A DNA stretch of 64,000 nucleotides from Endotrypanum monterogeii. Its lineage: Eukaryota; Euglenozoa; Kinetoplastea; Trypanosomatida; Trypanosomatidae. The notes under the pieces were generated by a model. The model was not told the DNA's origin and made no database searches. It was given only the letters and a program-made list of their open reading frames with translations. The position numbers and the translations under genes were made by a program. Positions within the stretch are counted from its first letter, which is position 1. Each line of letters begins with the position of its first letter. The DNA lies in NCBI GenBank assembly GCA_000333855.2, contig CM007320.1:1380362-1444361 (forward strand). The letters are read 5' to 3'. This document shows, piece after piece, positions 12,321-22,743 of the stretch.

Positions 12321-13559
12321 TGGACACTACTGCAAAATATATATTTTTTTCGAAGCAGGTACGGAGACAATAATAATAAAAAAATTAGAATACCGCGCAT
12401 GGGAAGCGAAGAGGAGATATTTTCTCGACGGCGCGTCAGTGAGGATGCTTTGCCCAAGTAAGTAGTGGTGATGTACTTCGCAAGATAGAGAGAAAAGAAA
12501 GGCCCCCTCACTCCTCCTCCCCCTTGTGACCCAATTGCTCGAAATACACAGGTGTCATCGAAAAGCACTTTTGAGGTGCCGCGGCCTCACCAGCCTCTCC
12601 TTTTTTACGGGAGAAACAGTCTTGGGAAGAGAAGTAAAAGAAAGAAAAAGAACGATGAGGAGAAGGTAGGGAAGCGAGACCGGAATCAATGGTGCAGCAA
12701 AGGAATACCCAATGGAGGAAGGTGGGGCATGCATCCCTTACACGCACGCATAATAAAAAGGAGGGGCCAACTCACAGGTAAAGAATGAAATCACATTTTC
12801 TAAGAGGCTCCTCTCTTCCATTTCCCATCAGAAATGGGGGCACTCTGACTTGTCGCCATCACCTCCCGTGGCAACATCGCATGACTGTGCAGCAGCGTTC
12901 GAGAGAAGAATCTCACCTTGTCCCTGCGGTGTTGTTGGGATTTTTTTCAATTACGTAAATTTTCTTCGACTTGACGGAGCCCTGTGCGCGAAAGTGACCT
13001 AGATGCAGAAGCACTGTAACAATACTTTTTTTTTTTGGAGGGGGGGGGGACACGCACGCAAACGTATAGCCCGTACTCTGCTCCCTACGAAAAGCTCTAC
13101 TCACCACACCCTCTACTCCCGCTCAAGAGGCTCGCACAGACGCAGAGAAACAAATATATATATAAACCTCCATTTGGGTTTTTTTTTTCGGGGGGAGGAG
13201 GGAATGGGGGTTGGTGCGTAAGCGATGCGAAACCAAAAAAAAAAAATGGTTGAAGAAAGCCTCACAGGGGAAACAGCACACACATGCAGAGGTATCCTCA
13301 GATACTCGCACGCACATCGGCACCTTCCCCCTCCCCTTTTTTTAACCCCTCACATCCGCCGCAGCAGCCCACCAAGGAAGGAGCAAAAGCAGGCCCGTTC
13401 AAAGACGAGACCTCTTAGCCATGGAAAAAAAAAGCACCTGTCACACAACTTCCACTGCACCCCAACCCCGCCCGACACACACAGACGCACAGCCCCGCGT
13501 CCTTCTCTCGACAACTGAGCAGTGAGGTAAGGAGTTGTACTTGACCCGAGCGGCGGCGG
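12321..13559. other. Intergenic region
   Basis: 1.24 kb without a gene. It contains T-run/G-run homopolymers near 13024-13049 (T12 then a G-rich run on plus), a short (TA)n near 13157, and several A/T runs. Confidence 0.6.
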
Positions 13560-15374
13560 TTACTGCATCAGAGCACTCACCACAACATCCGGCTCGATCA
13601 CTTTCAAGTCTTGGTAGGTCTGCCCGACACCTACGAAGACGATAGGCTGACCGAGCTCGTACACCATGGACAGTGCGGCGCCGACCTTGTCGTCGATCGT
13701 GTCGAACTTGGTGAGCACAATACCATCGATGCCACGCGGTTGCGACCCAACAGGTGCAAAGTCTACGAGACACTGATTAAACTTGCGTAGCTGATCAACG
13801 CCGTTATTGCCCACGAGGGCCTCACCAACGAACAGCACGATATTAGGCTGATTATCGTGGACGAGCTTTGCCAAGGCACGCATGCGAGACTCGTGGTCCT
13901 GCATGCGTCCCGCCGTGTCGATCATCACCACGTCAGTGCGCCGCTTGCTGGCTTGCGCGATGGCTGCCGCAGCCACTGCGGAAGGGTCCGCACCGTAGCC
14001 TAGTTGGAAAACGGGGACCCCAAGGCATCGCCCGTGCACCTCGAGCTGCTCAACCGCCCCGTGTCGGAACGTGTCACCGGCAGCCAAAAGAACCGAATTT
14101 CCATTCTGCTGGAGCCAGTAGGTCATCTTCGCGAGAGACGTAGACTTGCCGACTCCGTTCACGCCGCAAACGACAATGGTGTAGGGCTTACCTCCAGCTT
14201 TGGCAGCGGCGACGTCACGCAGAATGTTTACCTCCGACTTGGGTTGCAAAATACGGCGCAGCGAAGCAGTCAAGGCATCATCGACGGTTTTATAGAGCGA
14301 GTCAAATGTGCCGAGTCGCGTGCCAGCGAGAGAAGCCTCAACAGATTTACAGACGTGATCGGCCACTCCTACAGCGACGTTCTTGGCAATGAGCTTTTCG
14401 CGCAGGTCTGGGATGATGTTTTTCAAATCTTGGGCATCCACCTCGCGAGTCCCGACGTAAGAACGCAGCCACGTCGCTAGACGGCCACGCGATTGCCCCT
14501 CCCACTCACGCTCCTTCAACGGTGCAATGGCACCGTTGGGCAGGCGTTTGATGTACGTCTGGCGCTGAATGTTTGCCTGTGCCTGCAGTTCTTTCTCAGT
14601 CGCTTTATCGTGCAGCTGCTTCTCCACCATAGGATCGTACACAGCACCGGGGTTGTCCCACGTTGTCGGCTTTTTGCTGCGCTTCTTGGTGGAACCATTG
14701 GCCGTCGCCACCTCAGACAAGCCATCCGAGTTCCTCCCCCCAGGACCCCCGCCGATGTTGAGACGTCGACCATCTTTCGTCACGATCACTTTGCCCAAAT
14801 TTTGGGCGGCAAGCGGGCGGGAACTGCCCTCGAGCGCGCCGTCACCTTCACCGTCCTCCTGCGCCGAGTGGCTGTCGCTTGACTCTTCCGCTGCACCACT
14901 GACCGTCTTATTCGAAGCCTCTTGCACATCTCCTTCGTCTACAAGACGTGAGGACACCTCCTCGCTGGCATTGAACTTGGCGTATAGAGCGGCATATTCC
15001 GCATCGAATTCCACCAAGTTTTTGGCTGGCGCACTGTTGCTGGTACCCCCGCGAGTGTCTGAGAATAAGTCCTCCAGCGTAGCTTTCTTGGCGTACTTCT
15101 TGGCGAATGTTGACGATATGTCGCGCAGAAACACATCCATGTAATGCGGCTTGAAGAATTTTGGATATATCGCCACGACAAAAAACTTGGCGACGTTCTC
15201 CAATGCCCATTGCAGCTTGTAGTCATCCACGCTGTACTGCACAAGACCTGCACGATCCTCGAGAAGCACCTCCTGGATCAGTTTGTTTACCATCAAACGA
15301 CGCCCCGTCTCATGATTCGTCTTCTGCCACAGCACCACGCCGCTGTAGCTCACTATCGAAAGTGTGTCAATCAT
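13560..15374 (-). CDS. Signal recognition particle receptor subunit alpha (SR-alpha)
   Basis: 604 residues from the ATG at 15374 (MIDTLSIVSYSG). Residues 1 to about 130 form the SRX-type longin-like domain that binds the beta subunit (sequence SYSGVVLWQK, then YSVDDYKLQWALENV). A charged linker follows to about 250, then the N helical domain, then the SRP-type GTPase: G1 GVNGVGKST (about 400-410), G2 DTFRHGAVEQL, G3 DTAGR (about 484), G4 TKFD (about 554), and GVGQ near 578. It acts at the ER membrane, pairing with SRP54 so that both hydrolyse GTP and hand the ribosome to the translocon. Length and order match eukaryotic SR-alpha. The G2 motif has His where Ala is usual (DTFRAG). The frame extends 13 codons upstream only from GTG, so the first ATG is used. 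Confidence 0.96.
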   Translation of the reverse strand: MIDTLSIVSYSGVVLWQKTNHETGRRLMVNKLIQEVLLEDRAGLVQYSVDDYKLQWALENVAKFFVVAIYPKFFKPHYMDVFLRDISSTFAKKYAKKATLEDLFSDTRGGTSNSAPAKNLVEFDAEYAALYAKFNASEEVSSRLVDEGDVQEASNKTVSGAAEESSDSHSAQEDGEGDGALEGSSRPLAAQNLGKVIVTKDGRRLNIGGGPGGRNSDGLSEVATANGSTKKRSKKPTTWDNPGAVYDPMVEKQLHDKATEKELQAQANIQRQTYIKRLPNGAIAPLKEREWEGQSRGRLATWLRSYVGTREVDAQDLKNIIPDLREKLIAKNVAVGVADHVCKSVEASLAGTRLGTFDSLYKTVDDALTASLRRILQPKSEVNILRDVAAAKAGGKPYTIVVCGVNGVGKSTSLAKMTYWLQQNGNSVLLAAGDTFRHGAVEQLEVHGRCLGVPVFQLGYGADPSAVAAAAIAQASKRRTDVVMIDTAGRMQDHESRMRALAKLVHDNQPNIVLFVGEALVGNNGVDQLRKFNQCLVDFAPVGSQPRGIDGIVLTKFDTIDDKVGAALSMVYELGQPIVFVGVGQTYQDLKVIEPDVVVSALMQ

Positions 15375-16536
15375 CCCACCACCACCACTTCTGATGCGAT
15401 CCCCACGTTTCACTCAACGCTGCGCTATTGATGCATCAAGTAGAAACCTCTGAGGAGTTTGGTATTGAATATATGTTTTTTTTTTTTCGTGCGTGTAGGT
15501 ACGAAGAGAATTCGTATGTGCGTTGAGGCGGAGGTAAAGCAAGGGTTATGCATTTCATGTAGAGAAACCATCAGCGGAGATAAAAGAGCAAAAAGGCAAA
15601 GGAAAGTGAAGACCCACACGCACACCAACACACCTCGATATACCACAGTATCTTATGTTGATACATAAAGATGTGTCAAACGCACCAAGAGCAATGACTG
15701 GCGACAATATTTTTTTTTCGAAATTCGGATCTCAACGAGTGGTCATCGTCTTGGAATTGAACAACAAAGGGATACAATTTCGTATGGACCAGTGTTCAAA
15801 ACTCGATAGCCCCGAAGGGAAAAAATAAATGACGGTGCCGATCTGCACAGCTGCGTTATTCCCCGCTTTTTTATTCACGCCAGGAATTGATGTGGCACCA
15901 CGAGAACGTCTCTCTCTCCACCCCACCTGCCCACCCGGAGCAAACACACAAAATGAGCAAAGAGGGGAAAATCGATCACCGCCGCCTCACGAGCGTAGCC
16001 CTCAGCACGTAGGAAATTCATAGTGTATGGCTTGCGCTCTCTCTACACCCCAACCCCATCCCGCGCTCACTACCCTCTTCAAGGTGTTTGGTTGTTGATG
16101 TTTTCCTTTTTTGTGTGTGCGTGCGCGTAGGAGAGAAGAGGGAATTATGACTGGACGGTGTGAAAAGTGAGGACGTTCTCTCCATGTTTTCATCTTTTCC
16201 ACCCACGCGGCAGATCATCGAGAGAACGGCAAGGCGCGAACAAGCTACGAGGGAACCCTACTTGATAAGGCAAGAAAAACAAAGACACACACACCAACTA
16301 CTTACAGACTAATAAACCACCTTAGCCTCATGGAGCCAGCGAAAAACCTTGCCCCAATCCAATCGAGTGTAGGGAAAGGGGGGGATGGGGAGACAGCAAA
16401 AAAAAGGGCGAGAAAAAAAAAAGCAGGCACAATGGACGCGCACATGTGGGCAAGCGCACATTACGCCATATTAAACGATGCCTTGCCGCTGGAGCTAACG
16501 CCTGTCCATCGAGCGACGAGAAGTCGGGAGACCTGC
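15375..16536. other. Intergenic region
   Basis: 1.16 kb without a gene. A/T homopolymers (15477-15487, 15709-15717) and purine-rich plus strand. Nothing else seen. Confidence 0.6.
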
Positions 16537-17940
16537 TTAGTCGAACCCAGAGAAGCCGGTCAGCACGAAAGCATCGTAGTACTTTTTCTTGTGCAGTTGG
16601 TAACACCAGTTCCACGCAGATGTGAGCCTTCCATCGATGCAGCTGCCGCCGTCGTCGCCAGAGCCATCGAAGGCGTGCTTGAAAAAATCGCTCAGGATCA
16701 TCATCATCAATTCGCTATAACTGTGATACTTGGAACGCAACAGATTTTGCAGTCCGGGGTAGTTGTCGTACTCGTGGGCCACCTGCGGCTGCCCCTGTTC
16801 CTCTTCGTCTTCCTCGTGGAAAACGTAACGCAGAGCACGCAGGGTCTGCACAACCGGCTTCACGAGCTGGGGAATAACGGTGTACTTGTCAATGAACACC
16901 AAGGGATTTGGCACGTCGCGATCGCCAAGATGAATTACTTTAATTCCAACCCAGCCACCCATGCGTTGCTCTGTGTCGCGCACAAGACGGGACATGGCCC
17001 CGTAACTCTTAGGTGCTGAACACATGCGATGAAACCCCTGACCGGTATTTGCCACGGCGTACTGACCCTTCCCGTCTACTAACATATCGTCCTCGGCTAC
17101 CTCCCAAAGATTCAAAATATTCTTCTGGACGTTTTCCCACAGCAGAAGCGACTCAGTCACATACTGGCAGTGAGTCGCGTGACTGTGCGTGAAGCAGGCC
17201 CCGCCGCGACCGTGGGAGATGGAAATGTTGTACACATCATCTGATGGAAGAGACTCGAAGTCTCGGCTCAGCCAGTGCCGCAGCGTTCGAAGCGGTCGGG
17301 TATTGGATTGAATAAACGAATACACATCGTCGATGCTGCGGAGGCAGTGCTCGATGATGTTTTTTTTAACCTCATCGCCTTCGCTGTAGAGGTCGATGAG
17401 ACTCTGCATGCCAGCTTGTTTCTCAGCCCCCGTCCTTCTCAGGTAATCCGTATACAGGGACTGATCATCGACCAGGGCTTCACACTGAATATCGGACAGC
17501 GCTGCTTTCACAGTCCGAACCGGTATTATGAGTGTGCTTTCAATTTGAAGAGCGCGCTGGATAGACGCCTTCTGCACATCCTGCAGCATCATCATCAGCT
17601 TTCCATATTCGCTGCGGTTACTGTAAGGGTTCAGGCGCTTGTGGCGGCGCATAACCTCAAAAAGATCCTCCAACAGCGGCACCACTGTAGTCATTCTCGT
17701 ATCCCCTGTCATGAAGGTACTTTTCATTGAACGTGGGACGGCATCTGAGGCGATTGCGAGACCCACAACGATGTCAACAAACTCACGCATAGCTGTCACC
17801 ATGCGACCCTCCTTGCCATGAGGATACATAAAGTCATCGACGTCATCTGTGTACTCACTCACCTTCAGTGCAGCCACGACAAGCTGCAGCTTTTCCCGCT
17901 CCAGGTCTGTCAAGCGAAGAGGGTAGTGGGAGAAGTGCAT
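16537..17940 (-). CDS. DUF2009/UPF0652 family protein
   Basis: 467 residues, ATG at 17940. It resembles the conserved eukaryotic DUF2009 (UPF0652) family along its length. Marks I recognise are an N-terminal LKVSEYTDDVDDFMY, a central ISHGRGGACFTHSHATHCQYV, and the strongly conserved run containing ANTGQGFHR, then WVGIKVIHLGDRDVPNPLVF followed by IDKY. A short acidic loop (EEDEEEQGQ, about 385) interrupts the C-terminal part. No signal peptide or membrane segment is visible. The family is widespread in plants, animals and protists and has no assigned biochemical role that I know of. The start is the only ATG near the 5' end and is followed by family-like sequence. Confidence 0.88.
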   Translation of the reverse strand: MHFSHYPLRLTDLEREKLQLVVAALKVSEYTDDVDDFMYPHGKEGRMVTAMREFVDIVVGLAIASDAVPRSMKSTFMTGDTRMTTVVPLLEDLFEVMRRHKRLNPYSNRSEYGKLMMMLQDVQKASIQRALQIESTLIIPVRTVKAALSDIQCEALVDDQSLYTDYLRRTGAEKQAGMQSLIDLYSEGDEVKKNIIEHCLRSIDDVYSFIQSNTRPLRTLRHWLSRDFESLPSDDVYNISISHGRGGACFTHSHATHCQYVTESLLLWENVQKNILNLWEVAEDDMLVDGKGQYAVANTGQGFHRMCSAPKSYGAMSRLVRDTEQRMGGWVGIKVIHLGDRDVPNPLVFIDKYTVIPQLVKPVVQTLRALRYVFHEEDEEEQGQPQVAHEYDNYPGLQNLLRSKYHSYSELMMMILSDFFKHAFDGSGDDGGSCIDGRLTSAWNWCYQLHKKKYYDAFVLTGFSGFD

Positions 17941-18340
17941 AGGCCTACTCTCTTTTTACCCTTCGAATTTATAAATAAATAAAGAAATATATATACATAT
18001 ACATATATATGTATATACATGTATATATATATATATATATATATGTACACGCTGGTGTTTCTGGCTCAGTCGTGCCTAGGCCAACGTCCTGTGAGCTTAC
18101 TGGAGACAAAACCCTCTTGTGAAGTCTCTAGCCTCCCCCCGCCAAAATACACACACGCACCTGTTGCACAACAGCGACCCCTTCTCTCTCTCTCTCTCTC
18201 TCTCTCTCGATTGCAGCGAGCAATCAGAAAAACTTAAGCACGAGCAATTGCGCGCAACAGACCACCGCCTCACGAGTGGAGAGCTATCCGGTTGCGAAGC
18301 GTTGCCAAAATCAGCGAAAAGCCTCTTGTTCCCTCTTCCC

Positions 18341-18383
<43 letters not shown>

Positions 18384-20405
18384 GTGTTTGTAGTGGGCGT
18401 CACGGCCTATGAGCCTGGCGAGACGGGAAGGGAATTGAAACGACAAAACGGAAAAAAAAAAGGAGAAAAGAGCGCACAGAGACGACAGTTGAAAGAAGAC
18501 ATGAGGTATGAATTTCCCGGTGAGGGGGGCAGAGAAAGAAAGGGAGAGCGAGTCACTAGCTCCGTACTACTTGCCCGGGGCATGTTTTGCGAAGATCGCT
18601 CCAAACGGAAAGGGAAAAAGAGGCAGGGAATAGGAGGAGGAGTAAGCAGCATTGCGAACGTGTAGGGACACTATGCTGGCGTTGATTGGGTAATAATTCG
18701 TCTTTCTATAGTGATTTTCGGAGTTAGGAGAACAGCATGTACTCAAAAAAACACACATCGATACATACGCATACGCCCGAAAACATACGGAAAAAAAACC
18801 TCGTTGCACTTCCTCCTTCCTCACCGTTCCCTGTCGACACACATACTGCCTCTACGTAATTAGTTGAAAACAGCAGACGTTGGCAATGAATCACGGAGAC
18901 GGAAATAATGGCAACAAGAAGAAGTCATCAAATGGTAGCTTGAGAAAGGAAATGATGAAAAAAAAACACTGAAAAACTCGCCCAGAGATGATTTTTTCCT
19001 GTTCTTGATTGGTCCCTCTTGACTTCATTGTCGCAAGCTCGGCACCGAGAAGATGCGCGCTGCCGCATGAAGTGTTCACGTGCAGGGAGCCACCACTCTT
19101 GTATGCATTAATGTATGCCCCATCATGTAAGTGGTGATGACAGGTTACCAGTTGGTGTGCCCGAGCCCTTCCCCCCCCCCACCCACCTCCCCTCGTGGAC
19201 ACTCTAAACAAAGAAACCATCGCTCAATGAGAAGGATGGAATCGTGATCATTTCTTCTTCGCGTATTACTCAATGAGGGAGGGAGGGGAGGGGAGGGAGA
19301 GGTCCTTTTTCAGCTTTTTAAAAGTGCGTATTTGTGTATTTGTGTGCCGCGTTGGTCGTGTTCAATACGAGATGAATATTATAAACGCACTAACACCGCC
19401 CCTCCAGTCTCACTCCCTCCTTTGCTCTCCCTTTGGTTACTGATGTGGCCAGCGACGATAGTACATGCTTCGGTCACAGGGAAAAAGGAGCAGAACACAC
19501 TTAGGGATGAACGAAGAGAGGGGAGGAGGCGGAATAAAACACGCACGTAAACATGCAAATTATATATATATATATATATTCTTAGCACATGATGAAGTAA
19601 AGACGTCAGTCTCCCCCAACCCGTGTCTACCCCCTCCCCCCCCTCTCTCCCTCCCCCTCCACCCACACAGCACCTCTATTTCTCCATCCCAACTGCCATC
19701 TACTCATAAGCCCATCTGGCCTCTGTAACGTGAGGCCCAGATCAGCTGGTTTGCCTTCTCATCCACATCAACCCACTACGCCTGCGCCACGAAAGGCGTC
19801 TCTTGTATTTGGCATCCGAGTGTGTATATGTATGGTAGTGTGAAGCGAAGGGAAAGAGGTGAAAGATGGGGGGCGACGACCGAAACAGTGCTGCGGCAAC
19901 TGAGCCAAACCGGAAAAACTGTTGAGGGAATATATACAAACGAAACAGGAAGAGAATCCCGAAGGAGTATAACACTGCACGGGAACCGAAGAAAAAAAAA
20001 GTCAAGAAACGACGAAATAAAACGAAGGGGGGTTTTGGACAAAGGAAAAAGGAAAGCGGACCGGGGCAGCCAATCCTCTTGCAGGCGTGTGTGCTGAGAG
20101 CGACAATATCTCTCTCCCTCACCTAACGCACAGTCCCCTGCATGAAGCCCAATAAAAGAGGTTCATGGAAACGCATGCTAGAGTGATCAGAAAAATATAT
20201 ATGCGAAACGATTCACACAAACTAGCGTAACTCCTCCCCACCTTTGGAAATCCTCACCGTCGGCCTATGTATGTATATATATATATATGTGTGTGTGGAT
20301 GTGTATTTGCGTGCGCGACTTTGCGGATGTGGATATACCAGCGAAAAAGGAAGTGTGGATACAAAGGGAAAACCTGGGCACACACCCCACACAGACACTC
20401 ATGCC

Positions 20406-20457
<52 letters not shown>

Positions 20458-21017
20458 GCGCTTCATCACACCTCACCAAACAAGCACATCCGCGCACAAA
20501 GAAAGAAGAAAAAGATTCTCGGGCGGATGAGGTTTTCGCACAGTTGTGCCGGACATAGCGAAGAGAATAACACAGCAGAGGTAATGGGGGGGGGGGGGAA
20601 TGAACCAAATAAAGGGAAAATGGCTGACAATAAGGGAATATAGTAAAATGTGCACCCCGCCCATGTCGCCCGCCAGCACCCAACACTGCCATCGCAACTC
20701 CTCACCTCTGAAAGTATTTATTTTTCAGTGAGGTTTGTTTCTAATTGAAAAGGGAAATGACAGATATATGACGAAAAGAGACAAGACAGCGACGGTAACT
20801 GACATCAGGTATATGGAGCGGTAATCTTTGACTCCAGCCACAGACAAACACCTACACGCAGACCTACACCCCACGACTCTATGCGAACGCCCTCCCTTTC
20901 CTGTTTACGCGGGTTTTGATCATCTGCGTCTCTCTCCTTCGGCGTGCTTGCGTCACATAAAGGGGAAAACGACTACAGTGACGATACCCGGTTGTTAAGA
21001 GAAGGAGGGGAGAGGAG
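17941..21017. other. 3-kb intergenic region downstream of cysteine synthase
   Basis: A gene-free stretch on the sense path from cysteine synthase to the DUF2009 gene. It is dense in microsatellites: (TA)n about 17985-18046, (TC)n about 18183-18208, (CA)n about 18342-18381, (TA)n about 19560-19579, (TA)n with (GT)n about 20276-20298, and a long (TA)n about 20409-20456. There is a G13 run near 20586-20598. Open frames (for example 19742-20122 minus) are low-complexity. Presumably it is mostly the 3' UTR of cysteine synthase plus spacer. Confidence 0.65.
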
Positions 21018-22019
21018 TCAGTCCTCCAATTCCGAGGCGTCGACCACGGGCAATGATGACACCTCATCTCGCACCGTCTTATAGAGTACGGTAGAGAGGT
21101 ACCTATCACCAAATGATGGAATGACGGTCACGATGGTCTTGCCCTCCATATCCGGACGCTCTGCGATCTTTAACGCTGCGTAAACATTGGCACCGCCCGA
21201 AAAGCCGCAGTAGACGCCGTCGCTGCGTGACAGCCTCAGTGCCGTCTCGATGGCGTCGTCGCCCGACACGCAGAGCACCTCGTCAACGAGACTGGAGTCG
21301 AGAACACCCGGCACAAACCCTGCGCCGATCCCCTGAATCTTGTGGGGGCCCGGCTTTCCGCCAGACAAAACAGGCGACTCCGCCGGCTCCACGGCAACAA
21401 TACGGGCATTGCACCCCACTTTCTTAAACGCACGCGCTACACCGGTGAGCGTGCCACCTGTGCCGACTCCGGCAATAAAGCAATCGACATTGTGGCGGGT
21501 CTGCTCCAAAATCTCAGGCCCTGTGGTCTCCTCATGAATGAGAGCGTTGTATTTTGTTTTGAACTGATCGGCCAAGACAGCGTTAGGGTTAGCAGCGACG
21601 ATCTTCTTCGCCATTGACACAGCGCCTTTCATGCCAAGAGCAGCAGGAGTAAGAATAAGCTCAGCGCCGAAAATGCGAAGAAGACAGCGACGTTCCAGAG
21701 ACATGGATTCAGGCATAGTGATGATCACCTTGTAACCGCGAATTGCACCCAAGTGCGCCAGTGTCACACCGGTGTTTCCACTGGTCGCCTCAACCACCAC
21801 CGACTTTCCTGGGATCAGCTTGCCCTCCCTCTCCGCTTTATCGTAGATGGCAAACCCGAGGCGATCCTTGACAGATGCCATCGGATTTTCAGATTCCAGC
21901 TTCAGCACAATCTTCGCCTTTGTGTGGTTCAGCTTATTCAAGTACAACGCCGGGGTCTGGCCAATAAGCTGATCAATGCACTGCGCCACATCCTTTGATT
22001 TGTTAAATGGTGCCGCCAT
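21018..22019 (-). CDS. CS: Cysteine synthase (O-acetylserine thiol-lyase), PLP-dependent
   Basis: 333 residues from the ATG at 22019 (MAAPFNKSKDV). It makes cysteine from O-acetylserine and sulfide in the cytosol. The PLP-binding lysine is K51 in MASVKDRLG; the phosphate and substrate loop TSGNTG is at 79-84; the glycine-rich phosphate loop is in GVGTGGTLTG; and ESPVLSGGKPGPHKIQGIG is typical of the family. Length matches bacterial and Leishmania enzymes, and the start and end (VVDASELED) closely resemble Leishmania cysteine synthase as I remember it. African trypanosomes lack this gene, so it supports a Leishmania-type or T. cruzi-type host. The frame stays open upstream through a (GT)n repeat; that extension is not family-like and is excluded. 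Confidence 0.97.
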   Translation of the reverse strand: MAAPFNKSKDVAQCIDQLIGQTPALYLNKLNHTKAKIVLKLESENPMASVKDRLGFAIYDKAEREGKLIPGKSVVVEATSGNTGVTLAHLGAIRGYKVIITMPESMSLERRCLLRIFGAELILTPAALGMKGAVSMAKKIVAANPNAVLADQFKTKYNALIHEETTGPEILEQTRHNVDCFIAGVGTGGTLTGVARAFKKVGCNARIVAVEPAESPVLSGGKPGPHKIQGIGAGFVPGVLDSSLVDEVLCVSGDDAIETALRLSRSDGVYCGFSGGANVYAALKIAERPDMEGKTIVTVIPSFGDRYLSTVLYKTVRDEVSSLPVVDASELED

Positions 22020-22743
22020 TGTTTCTCTTCTCGCGCTTATTATTATCCCTGCGTAACTGTGTGTGTGTGTGTGTGTGTGTAGTGTGTGTGTGTGTGTGCC
22101 AGAGGGGGGTAGATTAACTATTTCGTGGCTAGAAAATCCCCAAAATGTGTATATGAGAGTGAGGAAGCTGTATGTGAGCGGTTGCGGTTGACTTGAACCT
22201 TCCTCGGGGTGACAGAGCCGTACGAGGGGGGGTGAAGGGAGATTGGAGAGTTCAATATATGAGCATAATCGGTGATGGCAAGAAAGAGGGGAGTGGAGGC
22301 GCATACTAATCATAAATGATAAGAGAGAAAAAAACAGCTTGCAAGGGTGAGCAAAGCGCCTGGAAACCCCCCGATGACTGAGCAGCCAAAGAAAGAGACC
22401 CGTGCGCATCTGGAGAGGCATTCAGGCTGGTTCGAACGACAGAGCAAAGGGCAGCGGCGCGAAGGAAGAACCGCTATGCGATATCACTTCTTCATTCAGC
22501 CCTTTCATGTCATGCATCTGCCGATCCAAAGTGGGTTCCCAGGAAGGGATAGCCAACGCCCTGAGTGACTCAAGTAGTCAGGAGCTCCGTCACAGAAACG
22601 CAACCTTCCCCTCCCCCCTTTTCCTCACTTTTTTCGTCTGTCTTCGAGGGTGTTGCATGCTGCCGTGTATATAAGTCACCGCCCCCCCCCCGACAGCGCA
22701 GGTGCAAGTCAGTGTCTGCAGTGAAGAAAACGTGAGCATATCC
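22020..22743. other. Intergenic region upstream of cysteine synthase
   Basis: 724 bp. A (GT)n repeat with one interruption (about 22058-22098) lies 40 bp upstream of the cysteine synthase ATG; on the coding strand it reads (CA)n. C10-type run near 22682-22691. No gene. Confidence 0.65.

Noticed and set aside
16330..17019. Open frame of 229 codons on plus
   Set aside because: Lies antisense to the DUF2009 gene, which is family-like along its whole length.
22020..22421. N-terminal extension of cysteine synthase by about 134 residues
   Set aside because: Crosses a (GT)n repeat and has no family similarity; the ATG at 22019 gives the normal length.
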